From NCBI RefSeq assembly GCF_029439455.1, contig NZ_JAQFVG010000154.1, positions 1,394-65,393 on the forward strand: a stretch of DNA of 64,000 nucleotides, read 5' to 3'. This document shows positions 56,602-64,000 of the stretch, in pieces. Each line of letters starts with the position of its first letter. Position 1 is the first letter of the stretch. The position numbers and the translations under genes are program-made. Source of the stretch: Caballeronia sp. BR00000012568055. GTDB taxonomy: Bacteria; Pseudomonadota; Gammaproteobacteria; Burkholderiales; Burkholderiaceae. The notes beneath the pieces were generated by a model. The model ran no database searches, was not told the DNA's origin, and was given only the letters and a program-made list of their open reading frames with translations.

Positions 56602-57978
56602 ATGGACGTCGCTCGGCGGCAACTCATCTATGTGACTCGCGATCCAAGCGAGGCGCTGTGCGCGCGATTCGAAGAGCGTGGTTGGCACATCGAAATCGTG
56701 TCCAGCGCGCGCGACACGCGCAAGGCACTGCGCAGCGACCTGGCCATTGGCGGCCTGCTGGATTTGTCCAGTCAATTCGAATCACACGAACTGGCGGCGT
56801 TCGAATCGTCGCTGACCATGACGAACGTCGGCTGGGTCGCGGCCACGGTTTCCGGACAGCTCGAAGACGCGGCGGTGCGCCGCCTCATCCGCGACTATTG
56901 TTTCGATTATGTGACGCTGCCGACATCGAACGACCGCGTGGTCGATTCGGTCGGTCACGCGTACGGCATGGTTGCGCTGCACGACGCAGCATCGAACGAT
57001 TCGCGCGAAGGGCGCGCGGAAGGCGAAATGGTCGGTTCGTGCGATGCCATGCTCGCGCTGTTCCGCTCCATCCGCAAAGTTGCGATGACGGACGCGCCGG
57101 TGTTCATCTCCGGCGAATCGGGCACGGGCAAGGAACTGACGGCAGTGGCCATTCACGAGCGCTCGGCGCGTCGCGATCAGCCGTTCGTCGCCATCAACTG
57201 CGGCGCGATTCCCGCGCATCTGCTGCAATCGGAACTCTTCGGCTACGAACGTGGCGCATTTACGGGCGCGAATCAGCGCAAGATCGGTCGCGTGGAAGCG
57301 GCCAACGGCGGCACGCTGTTCCTCGATGAAATCGGCGATTTGCCGCTGGAAAGCCAGGCGAGCCTGTTGCGCTTTCTGCAGGAACGCAAAGTCGAGCGGC
57401 TTGGCGGCCACGGTTCGACACCGGTCGATGTCCGCATCATTTCGGCGACGCACGTCGATATGCAGACCGCGATGATCGAAGGGCGATTCCGCGCGGATTT
57501 GTATCACCGTCTGTGCGTGCTGCAGATCGATGAGCCGCCGCTGCGCGCGCGTGGCAAGGACATCGAACTGCTGGCGAAGCATATGCTCGATCGCTTCAAA
57601 AAAGATGCAAGCCGTCGGCTGCGCGGATTCTCGCCGGATGCGATCGCCGCGATCCATAACTATGGCTGGCCTGGCAATGTGCGTGAGCTGATCAATCGCG
57701 TGCGGCGGGCGATCGTGATGTCGGAAGGGCGGCAAATTACCGCGCGCGATCTCGAACTCGGCGAATACGTGGAAGTCGCGCCGGTTTCGCTGGCGCAGGC
57801 GCGTGAGGCGGCGGAGCGGCAAGCGATCGAACTCGCATTGCTGCGTCATCGTGGCCGTCTGGGCGATGCCGCGCATGAGCTCGGCATTTCGCGGGTGACG
57901 CTGTATCGGCTATTGAGTGCGCATGGTATGCGGCATATCGAAGTCGATGCGCCCACGGAGCACGCCACGCGCGGCTGA
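56602..57978 (+). CDS. Sigma-54-dependent transcriptional activator, VpsR-like
   Basis: A 458-residue enhancer-binding protein. Residues 1-125 are a degenerate receiver: Asp54 is in place (GGLLDLS), but the acidic pair is replaced by VTRDP and the usual Lys-Pro by LP, so it may answer to a ligand instead of phosphate. The AAA+ domain (about 145-375) has Walker A GESGTGKE, the sigma-54 loop GAFTGA and Walker B GGTLFLDEIGDLP. The Fis-type helix-turn-helix is LGDAAHELGISRVTLYRLLSAHGM (about 415-440). This layout resembles VpsR-type regulators of exopolysaccharide and biofilm; the targets here are unknown. Confidence 0.88.
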   Translation: MDVARRQLIYVTRDPSEALCARFEERGWHIEIVSSARDTRKALRSDLAIGGLLDLSSQFESHELAAFESSLTMTNVGWVAATVSGQLEDAAVRRLIRDYCFDYVTLPTSNDRVVDSVGHAYGMVALHDAASNDSREGRAEGEMVGSCDAMLALFRSIRKVAMTDAPVFISGESGTGKELTAVAIHERSARRDQPFVAINCGAIPAHLLQSELFGYERGAFTGANQRKIGRVEAANGGTLFLDEIGDLPLESQASLLRFLQERKVERLGGHGSTPVDVRIISATHVDMQTAMIEGRFRADLYHRLCVLQIDEPPLRARGKDIELLAKHMLDRFKKDASRRLRGFSPDAIAAIHNYGWPGNVRELINRVRRAIVMSEGRQITARDLELGEYVEVAPVSLAQAREAAERQAIELALLRHRGRLGDAAHELGISRVTLYRLLSAHGMRHIEVDAPTEHATRG

Positions 57979-58002
57979 CAACCATTTTCGTGATTGCTTT
58001 GG

Positions 58003-58032
58003 ACGGGCGCTGAAAAGCGCCCGTTTTCTTTT
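58003..58032 (+). terminator. Rho-independent terminator after the sigma-54 activator gene
   Basis: ACGGGCGCT and AGCGCCCGT pair around GAAA, followed by TTTCTTTT. Confidence 0.9.
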
Positions 58033-58131
58033 GTGCGGGCTGAATCGGCGGCTACGTTTTGGCCGCGTTAAAATCTTTCCTTTGCGCCTATTCTTTTGCA
58101 CGGCCACGCGCCGCGCCCCAAGGAACATCGA

Positions 58132-59103
58132 ATGAAACAGTATCTCGAGCTCGTTCAGGCGATTCTCGATACCGGCACGTGGCAGGAAAACCGCACGGGC
58201 ATCCGTACCATCAGCATGCCGGGCGCGATGTTGCGTTTCGATTTGCAGCAGGGCTTTCCCGCCGTGACCACGAAGAAGCTCGCGTTCAAGTCGGCAATCG
58301 GCGAGATGGTGGGTTTTCTGCGCGCATCGAAGAGTGCGGCGGATTTTCGCGCGCTGGGCTGCAAGGTCTGGGACGCGAATGCCAATGAGAACCCGCAGTG
58401 GCTTGAGAATCCGTATCGGCAAGGCGAGGACGATCTCGGCGATGTGTACGGCGTGCAGTGGCGCAAGTGGCCCGCGTACAAGCTCGTGGACGCTTCCTCC
58501 GGCGATCAGATCGTCGATGCAACCAATCGCGGCTATCAGCTCGTGACGAGCTTCGTCGAAAACGGGCGCGAGCAGGTGCTGCTGTACAAGGCGATCGATC
58601 AATTGCGCCAGTGTCTCGATACGATCATCGAGCGCCCGACGGATCGGCGGATTCTGTTTCATGCCTGGAACCCGGCCAAGCTCGATGAAATCGCGCTGCC
58701 TGCGTGCCACTTGCTGTATCAGTTCCTGCCGAACGCGGTGACGGGCGAGATTTCGCTGTGTCTCTACATTCGCAGTAACGATGTCGGCCTCGGCACGCCG
58801 TTCAATCTCACCGAAGGCGCGGCGCTGCTGCATCTGGTCGGACGATTGACGGGCTATAAGCCGCGCTGGTTCACGTACTTTATCGGCGATGCGCATATCT
58901 ACGAGAATCAGCTCGATATGCTCAAAGAGCAATTGAAGCGCGAGCCGTTCGCCAGTCCGCAGTTGATTATTTCGGATCGCGTGCCGGATTATGCGGTGAC
59001 CAAACGATATGAACCGGAATGGCTGGAAAAGGTCGAGCCAAAGGACTTCGCGCTCGAAGGTTATAAACATCACGATCCGCTGACCGCGCCAATGGCCGTG
59101 TAA
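58132..59103 (+). CDS. thyA: Thymidylate synthase
   Basis: Makes dTMP from dUMP with methylene-tetrahydrofolate; product dihydrofolate goes to FolA. 323 residues, about 60 longer than E. coli because of insertions after residue 85 and around 115-150, as seen in Burkholderia-type enzymes. Catalytic Cys192 is in [10 protein letters not shown], and VYGVQWRKW and [22 protein letters not shown] (usual PFNIA-type) follow the family. AAGGAACATCGA precedes the ATG. Confidence 0.96.
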   Translation: MKQYLELVQAILDTGTWQENRTGIRTISMPGAMLRFDLQQGFPAVTTKKLAFKSAIGEMVGFLRASKSAADFRALGCKVWDANANENPQWLENPYRQGEDDLGDVYGVQWRKWPAYKLVDASSGDQIVDATNRGYQLVTSFVENGREQVLLYKAIDQLRQCLDTIIERPTDRRILFHAWNPAKLDEIALPACHLLYQFLPNAVTGEISLCLYIRSNDVGLGTPFNLTEGAALLHLVGRLTGYKPRWFTYFIGDAHIYENQLDMLKEQLKREPFASPQLIISDRVPDYAVTKRYEPEWLEKVEPKDFALEGYKHHDPLTAPMAV

Positions 59104-59136
59104 GGCGGCTCTGGCTTTTCCTGCTTCAAAAGCGAA

Positions 59137-59168
59137 ACGCGCGGCCTGGACCGCGCGTCGTCGTTTTT
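59137..59168 (+). terminator. Probable terminator after thyA
   Basis: ACGCGCGG and CCGCGCGT pair around a six-base loop, with five T a few bases further on. It faces the convergent FecR-like gene. Confidence 0.65.
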
Positions 59169-59199
59169 ACCGCAGGCGTTTTGTTAGCCGGTTAGCCTG

Positions 59200-61323
59200 T
59201 CAGCCGTGGTGATGCTCGTTGTCGGCATGTTGCGGTTGCTGCTGTTGCGGCTGCGGGTGAGGTGGCTCCTGATGCACCTGCTGATGCTGCTGCGGTGGCT
59301 CCTGATGGAACTGCTGTTGCGGTTGAGGCTGCTGATGCGGCAGTTCCTGACGCGCTTGTTGTTGACGCGCCTGCTCCTGATGGAACTGCTGTTGCGGCTG
59401 AGGCTGAGGCGCTTGCTGGGCGCGCGGCGGCGGCGCTTCGGCGTGCCATTGCTGGCGCGGTGCTTCCGCGTGCGGTTGCGCCATCGCGTGCTGCGGTTGC
59501 GGTTGCGGCTGCGGCTGCGGTTGCGGCGCGTGAGGCTGCGCGGTTTGCATTGGCACATTGGGCGCGCCGTGTTCGACGTGGGGCGCTTGCATCGGACGAG
59601 CGTTGGCTTCGGCATGCGGCGGCGCTTCCTGTCCGCCACGATAAACTCGCGGCTCGCCACCGAACTGCTGCGGATTCTGCGGTGGACGCGGCACGCTGTT
59701 CGGCTGATGCATCGGCTGTTGGGTCGGCGGTTGCTGCGCTTGCATCGCGTGCATGGGTTGCGTGGGCTGAGCACCTTGCGGCGGCGAATGCGGCGTAATC
59801 ACCGCGCGCGCCGGCCCATGCGTCGCAACGATATGCACATCATCGAATCCCTGCGGACGATGCGCATACGCACCTTCAACCGGCGGCTGACGCGTCGCCA
59901 CGACTGGACGCGCAAAGCTCTGCGGCGGCCGGTCATCCGCGCGGCGCGCACCCGGCGCGAAGCTCTCGTGCGTCGGCGCGATCGCCGGTGCGCCCGCAAA
60001 GAATCGCGGATTATGCCAACGCGACGGATCGACGGCGTAGGGCTGCCGGCCAACCGGTTGACCACGCACGAACATATTTGCGGGCAAAGCGGTCAGGCCG
60101 CGCGGCGCGTGGTAATTCACGTACGTGTTGTGAATCCCCACCGACCTGTCGATATAAACATTGCGATTCACCTGCTCGTAGTAACGCGGACTCCAGCCAT
60201 CGTGATGCGGCCGCCACGGTTCGCCCGGCCCGAGCGGAAACCACGCGACGCCCGCTGCCGCGATCCCGCCGATCGTCAGCGCCACGTTCCAATCCACGCC
60301 ACCGCCGCCATCGCCGACGAAACCGACCAGCGCGGGCGCATACGCGGGCGGGGGCGCGCTCGCCACCATCGGACCCGGCACCCACGCCCATTGCGATCCG
60401 ACGTAAGCCCATCGGCCATAGTGATACGGCGCGAAGCCCCACGGCGCGTCATCGACCCAGGTCCAGCCCCACGGTGCCTGCCATACCCAATGTCCCTGCC
60501 GATACGGCGCCCAATCCGCCGATACCGCATTCGGCACCCAGATCGCGCCGTACGACGGATCGTTGCGCCACGTGCCGTTGGCATCGAGATCCTGATAACC
60601 GGGAATATCGCGCGAGACGTAGCGCGCCGAAATCGAGCGATCTTCGGCGGCATCGCGGCTGGCGGCCCATTGATCGAAGGTATCGGGCGCGGGCGCGGCA
60701 TTCGCCGATGCCTGCTGGAGATTGGTGCCCTCGAAGGTCATTTGCTGACCGGGCGCGAGTTGCACCGAGCCGCCATCGCCATAAGCGGTGACGCCGCCGC
60801 TGCGCACTGTCACGGTGGTCGCACGGCCATCCGGCGCGACGTCGATGCGCATATCGCCGGGCGTGGTCATGGCAAGCGCGGCGTTCGGTGTATCAACTTC
60901 GTATTGCGTGCCGGGCGCAACTTCACGCGCGCGCATCGACAGCGTGCCTTGCGTGACTTTGAGCTGCGCGGTGCGATCGTCGAGCGCGAGGACAGACAGC
61001 GCGGTCGATGAACCGAGCCGTACCGCCGTCGAACCGATATGCATTTCCGAGCGCGCGTTGGCATCGTTCCAGAGCTGATCGCCGGTCGTGAGCGGGCGAT
61101 TGATCTGCGCGTAACTCCAGTCGGAAGCGCCGACCGGCTCGGTCGTCACGGTGCCGGCCGTGTAGTTCAGCCGCGCGACGCGTCCGGGTGGATCGCCTTG
61201 TTGGCTCGATGCATTCGGTGCGTTCGGTGCCGCGATTTCCCCCGGCGGCGTTTGCGCAAGCACTTCGACGCCTTGCATCGAAAGCAGCGCGAGCGTGACA
61301 GCGATACAAATTCTGGTCTTCAT
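59200..61323 (-). CDS. FecR-domain/DUF6600-like exported protein with Gln-Pro-His-rich tail
   Basis: A 707-residue exported protein: signal peptide to about LAQ (residue 24), FecR-type beta domain (about 60-200, with LNYTAGTVTTEP, GTLSMRARE, TPNAALAMTTPGDMRID), then a Trp/Tyr-rich DUF6600 part (about 230-400: APYRQGHWVWQAPWGWTWVDDAPWGFAPYHYGRW). The last 230 residues are low-complexity, rich in Gln, Pro, His and Ala, ending in HHH. The function is unknown; a cell-surface or periplasmic role is likely. Two ATG codons are adjacent; the second fits GGAGAAG better. Stands alone. Confidence 0.8.
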   Translation of the reverse strand: MKTRICIAVTLALLSMQGVEVLAQTPPGEIAAPNAPNASSQQGDPPGRVARLNYTAGTVTTEPVGASDWSYAQINRPLTTGDQLWNDANARSEMHIGSTAVRLGSSTALSVLALDDRTAQLKVTQGTLSMRAREVAPGTQYEVDTPNAALAMTTPGDMRIDVAPDGRATTVTVRSGGVTAYGDGGSVQLAPGQQMTFEGTNLQQASANAAPAPDTFDQWAASRDAAEDRSISARYVSRDIPGYQDLDANGTWRNDPSYGAIWVPNAVSADWAPYRQGHWVWQAPWGWTWVDDAPWGFAPYHYGRWAYVGSQWAWVPGPMVASAPPPAYAPALVGFVGDGGGGVDWNVALTIGGIAAAGVAWFPLGPGEPWRPHHDGWSPRYYEQVNRNVYIDRSVGIHNTYVNYHAPRGLTALPANMFVRGQPVGRQPYAVDPSRWHNPRFFAGAPAIAPTHESFAPGARRADDRPPQSFARPVVATRQPPVEGAYAHRPQGFDDVHIVATHGPARAVITPHSPPQGAQPTQPMHAMQAQQPPTQQPMHQPNSVPRPPQNPQQFGGEPRVYRGGQEAPPHAEANARPMQAPHVEHGAPNVPMQTAQPHAPQPQPQPQPQPQHAMAQPHAEAPRQQWHAEAPPPRAQQAPQPQPQQQFHQEQARQQQARQELPHQQPQPQQQFHQEPPQQHQQVHQEPPHPQPQQQQPQHADNEHHHG

Positions 61324-61472
61324 CATCTTCTCCGTCGGCCGCGCTCGTTTGGCGTTGTCGTGTGCGTGGTTAGCCGCACGGCCTCAGGATCAATGTATCG
61401 TTCGCGCTTGTATCCGGGCGCTGTGGTTTGTAACCGGCGCGCGGTGCGCGTAACAAAGCTTTGCTTGTTTGT

Positions 61473-62204
61473 TTACGGTGTATTTAAAAAGCGCTCGAAA
61501 TGCTGACGTCCAGAAGGCGTCACGCGCAACACGCGGCGTTTGGCGGTCGGCTCGATCCACCCATGCGTCTCGCACGCTTCCAGAAATGCCGCGCCCAACG
61601 CGCCGCCCAGATGCGGCCGCCGCTCGCTCCAGTCGATGCACGTACACGCAAAACGCCGCCGCCGCGCCCGCTGCGCCTTGATATCGATGCCGAGTTCCGT
61701 CAATGCCTGCGCGCCTTCGGGCGTGGCATCGAGTGGCGTCGCGCCTTGTTTTTCGCTGTCGTTCGGGGCGAGCGTGAGCCAGTTGCGCGTGAGCATCGAA
61801 TCGAAGAGACGCACAGCGAGTTCGCCCGCGAGATGGTCGTAGCAGGTTCGCGCGTATCGCATATCGATGGGAACCGCGCTCGGGCGACGCTCCGGCTCGC
61901 GTTGCGGCGCGCTCGCGCGGGCCAGCGTCGCCAGCGCTTCGATGGCCGCGGCGATATCCGGCGTCGCGATCCTGTAATAGCGATGCCGTCCGCTGACTTC
62001 CATCGCCAGCAGCCCGCCTTCCGTCAGTCGTGCCAGATGCCCGCTCGCCGCCGATGGCGATACGCCCGCGATCATCGTCAATTCGCCTGCGGGACGCGCG
62101 GTGCCGTCCATCAGCGACCAGAGCATGGCGGCGCGGCCAGGATCGGCGAGCAATGCGCCGATGCGCGTGAGGCCGGGGAAATGGTGAGCGTGGTCCGGGA
62201 GCAT
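61473..62204 (-). CDS. ArsR-family helix-turn-helix regulator with C-terminal extension
   Basis: 243 residues. The N-terminal winged helix (about 10-80) has LADPGRAAMLWSLMDGTARPAGELTMIAGVSPSAASGHLARL and LAMEVSGRHRYYRIATPD, the ArsR pattern. The C-terminal part (about 105-243) holds TCYDHLAGELAVRLFDSML and a Cys pair in FACTCIDWSERRPHLGG; this extension is found in YceI-type and related ArsR regulators. The ligand is not known. The lipoprotein gene is divergent. Confidence 0.85.
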   Translation of the reverse strand: MLPDHAHHFPGLTRIGALLADPGRAAMLWSLMDGTARPAGELTMIAGVSPSAASGHLARLTEGGLLAMEVSGRHRYYRIATPDIAAAIEALATLARASAPQREPERRPSAVPIDMRYARTCYDHLAGELAVRLFDSMLTRNWLTLAPNDSEKQGATPLDATPEGAQALTELGIDIKAQRARRRRFACTCIDWSERRPHLGGALGAAFLEACETHGWIEPTAKRRVLRVTPSGRQHFERFLNTP

Positions 62205-62338
62205 GATTGACTCGGATGAACGAGGGAATGTATTCACTCTAACGCGCATCCGCAACCGATGTTTCACCGCGCGCCGAAATGTCGATACACGATAGCCGGC
62301 GCTAGAATCGCTGCATTGAACGTTGCAGGAACATCGAC

Positions 62339-62473
62339 ATGAACAAGTTCTTCATTGCCGCTTTGATCGCCTTGCTGGCGGGCTGTGCGGGCGCGCCGTC
62401 GTCATCGTCGGGCGGTGGCGGCAGCATCACGATGTACGGGACGATCGATCAGGGCGTCACGGTTCACAACTAG
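62339..62473 (+). CDS. Short lipoprotein, ended by the inserted repeat element
   Basis: A 44-residue lipoprotein: signal MNKFFIAALIALLAG with lipobox LLAGC and lipidated Cys16, then a Ser/Gly-rich linker and SITMYGTIDQGVTVHN. The TAG stop at 62471-62473 is formed by the left edge of the 182-bp inverted-repeat element, so the original protein may have been longer. Without the element the frame would go on with NYSFWRTY. Family not recognised. Confidence 0.65.
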   Translation: MNKFFIAALIALLAGCAGAPSSSSGGGGSITMYGTIDQGVTVHN

Positions 62474-62653
62474 GGCCTGTTCACATAGAGACGGCCACGC
62501 GAACGCTCGAAATCGGGTGCAGGGCAAGGAGTGAGGAGTGCCGTTTGGCGAGCCAAACAAGCGACGAGCGACGCCGCCATGCGCCCGATTTCGGGTGTTC
62601 TCGCAGGGTTGCCCGTAGGGCAACGCGTGGCCGTCTATATGTGAACAGGCCCT
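62472..62653. mobile_element. 182-bp inverted-repeat element (MITE-like)
   Basis: The ends are about 30-base inverted repeats with one mismatch: AGGGCCTGTTCACATAGAGA... at the left and its complement (TATATGTGAACAGGCCCT) at the right, both running on into ACGGCCACGCG. TA stands directly outside GGGCC on both sides, as for a duplicated TA target. A second inner inverted repeat (CGAAATCGGG / CCCGATTTCG) lets the whole element fold into one long hairpin. It codes for no recognisable protein, so any movement would need a transposase from elsewhere. Confidence 0.75.
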
Positions 62654-62710
62654 ACAGCTTTTGGCGAACTTATAATCGGCGCATCACGCTTCATACAAAA
62701 GAGCCTCCAC

Positions 62711-63223
62711 ATGAATACGCCGATTATCCCGACCGTGCCTAAAAGCCGCGCCGAAACCACCTTCCGCTTTCTGGCCGAGCCGACGTCGGTCAACTTCGGC
62801 GGCAAGGTTCACGGCGGCGCGCTGATGAAATGGATCGACGAAACCGCCTATGCGTGCGCCGCCATGTGGTCCGGGCGATACGCGGTGACGGTGAGCGTCG
62901 GCAATATCCGTTTTCGCCGCCCCATTCTGGTAGGTAATCTCGTCGAACTGCGCGCGCGCGTGGTGGCGACGGGGCGCACCAGCATGCACATCCACATTTC
63001 CGTCCACGCGGGCGATCCGAAAGTCGGCGAATTGCAGCAGACCACGGATTGCCTGATGGTCTTCGTCTCCGTCGATGAGCAAGGCAAGCCCACGCCCGTG
63101 CCGACATTCGAACCGGAAACGGACGAGGAAAAGCGGCTGGCGAAGTACGCGATGGACGTGAAGGACGCGCTGGACGCGATTGTCGAATTGAAGCCGGAAG
63201 AGGTGGCGGCGGGGAAGGTTTAA
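62711..63223 (+). CDS. Acyl-CoA thioesterase, hotdog fold (YciA-like)
   Basis: 170 residues: EPTSVNFGGKVHGGALMKWIDETAYACAAMWSG holds the hotdog helix and the Asp of this class (WIDE), followed by FRRPILVGNLVELRARVVATGRTSMHIHISVHA. It hydrolyses an acyl-CoA; the natural substrate is unknown. Stands alone after the inserted element. Confidence 0.9.
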   Translation: MNTPIIPTVPKSRAETTFRFLAEPTSVNFGGKVHGGALMKWIDETAYACAAMWSGRYAVTVSVGNIRFRRPILVGNLVELRARVVATGRTSMHIHISVHAGDPKVGELQQTTDCLMVFVSVDEQGKPTPVPTFEPETDEEKRLAKYAMDVKDALDAIVELKPEEVAAGKV

Positions 63224-63258
63224 AGCTCAAGGTTTGACGATATGGTGCAGCTGCATAA

Positions 63259-63280
63259 AATGTAGTAACATTCCTACATT
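63259..63280 (+). promoter_or_regulatory. Inverted repeat upstream of the toxin-antitoxin pair, likely autoregulatory operator
   Basis: AATGTAG and CTACATT face each other with eight bases between, 24 bases before the antitoxin start. Phd-type antitoxins bind such repeats to repress their own operon. Confidence 0.6.
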
Positions 63281-63303
63281 GTATGTATGCGAGGAGATGA
63301 GCT

Positions 63304-63558
63304 ATGCCCATCACCACTTTATCCAGCAGAGAGCTTAATCAAGACGTCACGCGCGCAAAAAAGGCCACCAAGGACGGCCCGGTGTTCATCACTGATCGGG
63401 GCAGACCGTCTCATGTGCTTTTGAGCATTGAGGAGTATCAGCGCTTGACCGGGAAGAAGCGCAGTCTCGTCGAAGCGCTATCCATGCCGGGTCTTGCAGC
63501 GGTGGATGTCGAGTTTCCTCGCTCACGTGAACTTCCACGACCGGCCAATTTTGAATAA
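63304..63558 (+). CDS. Antitoxin, Phd/YefM family
   Basis: 84 residues. The N-terminal part (LSSRELNQDVTRAKKATKDGPVFITDRGRPSHVLLSIEEYQRL) is the Phd/YefM DNA-binding fold, and the C-terminal tail (VEALSMPGLAAVDVEFPRSRELPRP) would wrap the toxin. GAGGAGATGAGCT precedes the ATG. The toxin gene starts directly after the stop (TAAATG). Confidence 0.92.
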   Translation: MPITTLSSRELNQDVTRAKKATKDGPVFITDRGRPSHVLLSIEEYQRLTGKKRSLVEALSMPGLAAVDVEFPRSRELPRPANFE

Positions 63559-63990
63559 ATGTTTTTGCTCGATACCAACGTAATTTCTGAATTGCGAAAA
63601 GCCGGCGACGGAAAAGCCGACGCCAATGTGATGTCGTGGCTGCTGGACCGCGACGCATCGGATTTCTACATTTCCGTGGTAACCCTGTTCGAACTGGAAA
63701 TGGGTGTTTTGCGGATGGAGCGCCGTGACCCTGACCAAGGCACGCGATTGCGCATGTGGCTGCGTACTCGCATTCTTCCCGAGTTCACCGATCGCACGTT
63801 GCCACTTGATGCGGCCGTCGCTACGCGATGCGCAAAGCTCCATGTGCCAGATCCGCGCCCTGAGCGCGATGCTTACATCGCGGCCACGGCTCTCGTACAC
63901 GGCATGACGATTGTGACGAGAAACGTGGCCGATTTTTCTCCGTGCGGCGTGAGCGTCGTTAATCCGTGGGAACCCGCTGCCGCGCAGTGA
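63559..63990 (+). CDS. PIN-domain toxin, VapC/FitB family
   Basis: 143 residues. Acidic metal ligands are visible as Asp5 (MFLLDTNVISE), Glu45 (LFELEMG), Asp104 (ERDAYIAATA) and Asp125 (NVADF), so the nuclease site is complete. It cuts RNA when freed from the antitoxin. The length and the NPW near the end fit the FitB group. Coupled to the antitoxin. Confidence 0.93.
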   Translation: MFLLDTNVISELRKAGDGKADANVMSWLLDRDASDFYISVVTLFELEMGVLRMERRDPDQGTRLRMWLRTRILPEFTDRTLPLDAAVATRCAKLHVPDPRPERDAYIAATALVHGMTIVTRNVADFSPCGVSVVNPWEPAAAQ

Positions 63991-64000
63991 CGCGTAGGTT

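Noticed and set aside
55989-56627. Short open frames in the AT-rich region before the sigma-54 activator
   Set aside because: No ribosome sites, odd composition and stop-rich alternatives; more likely regulatory DNA.
1-64000. tRNA or rRNA genes
   Set aside because: Apart from the tmRNA, no T-arm/CCA pattern or rRNA sequence was seen on either strand by eye; a covariance-model scan would settle it.

Overview
The window is one stretch of a high-GC betaproteobacterial chromosome. The gene order ompA-ubiG-gph / gyrA-serC-pheA-tyrA-aroA-cmk-rpsA-ihfB-lapA-lapB-ugd-hldE-hldD-comEA-cysM, the tmRNA tag ANDDTFALAA and the rpsP-rimM-trmD-rplS block point to Burkholderiaceae (Burkholderia, Paraburkholderia or Caballeronia type). 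The genus is inferred from gene order and protein sequence, not from 16S.

Positions 1 to about 10,860 are accessory DNA integrated at the 3' end of the tmRNA gene ssrA. From the ssrA side leftwards it holds putative integrase arm sites, a P4-type tyrosine integrase, a strongly foldable intergenic element, an AlpA-type regulator, and a short-transcript control region (promoter at 8544-8571, attenuator-like hairpin at 8460-8482). These lead into a chain of overlapping small genes ending in a replication initiator and a DnaB-type helicase. The initiator gene carries two arrays of five GTCAC repeats in helical phase, a candidate origin. No capsid, tail, portal or large terminase gene is visible, so the element looks like a P4-like satellite or integrative element. 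Its distal part has an antirepressor-like gene, a secreted-protein gene pair and a three-gene block with two helix-turn-helix proteins. At the far left are remains of a defence operon: a frameshifted HsdS tail, an intact HEPN-like protein and a truncated PHP/TrlF-like gene. No second copy of the ssrA 3' end is seen, so the distal boundary lies outside the window or has been lost.

From 10,862 rightwards the window is core chromosome. 11.3-13.6 kb: HAD phosphatase (gph/mupP), ubiG and ompA. 14.3-25.4 kb: gyrA, a DUF2059 protein, and the serine/aromatic amino-acid and translation cluster. 25.6-32.1 kb: envelope genes (lapAB, ugd, heptose kinase, hldD), comEA and cysM. 32.2-44.7 kb: mltB, a histone-deacetylase-like amidohydrolase, the methionine importer metNIQ, etfBA with an acyl-CoA dehydrogenase, dadA with a divergent lrp, and a LexA-boxed radical SAM gene. 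44.9-55.7 kb: ribosome biogenesis and tRNA modification genes plus a set of housekeeping genes (rsgA, M48 protease, orn, mog, yjgA, pmbA, folA). 56-62.3 kb: a sigma-54 activator, thyA, a FecR-like surface protein and an ArsR-like regulator. 62.3-64 kb: a tiny lipoprotein gene ended by a 182-bp inverted-repeat element, a thioesterase and a Phd/PIN toxin-antitoxin pair.

The most interesting part is the ssrA-linked element. Its layout parallels phage P4 (integrase, AlpA, short-RNA immunity-like region, initiator with iterons), but the proteins are largely unrecognised.
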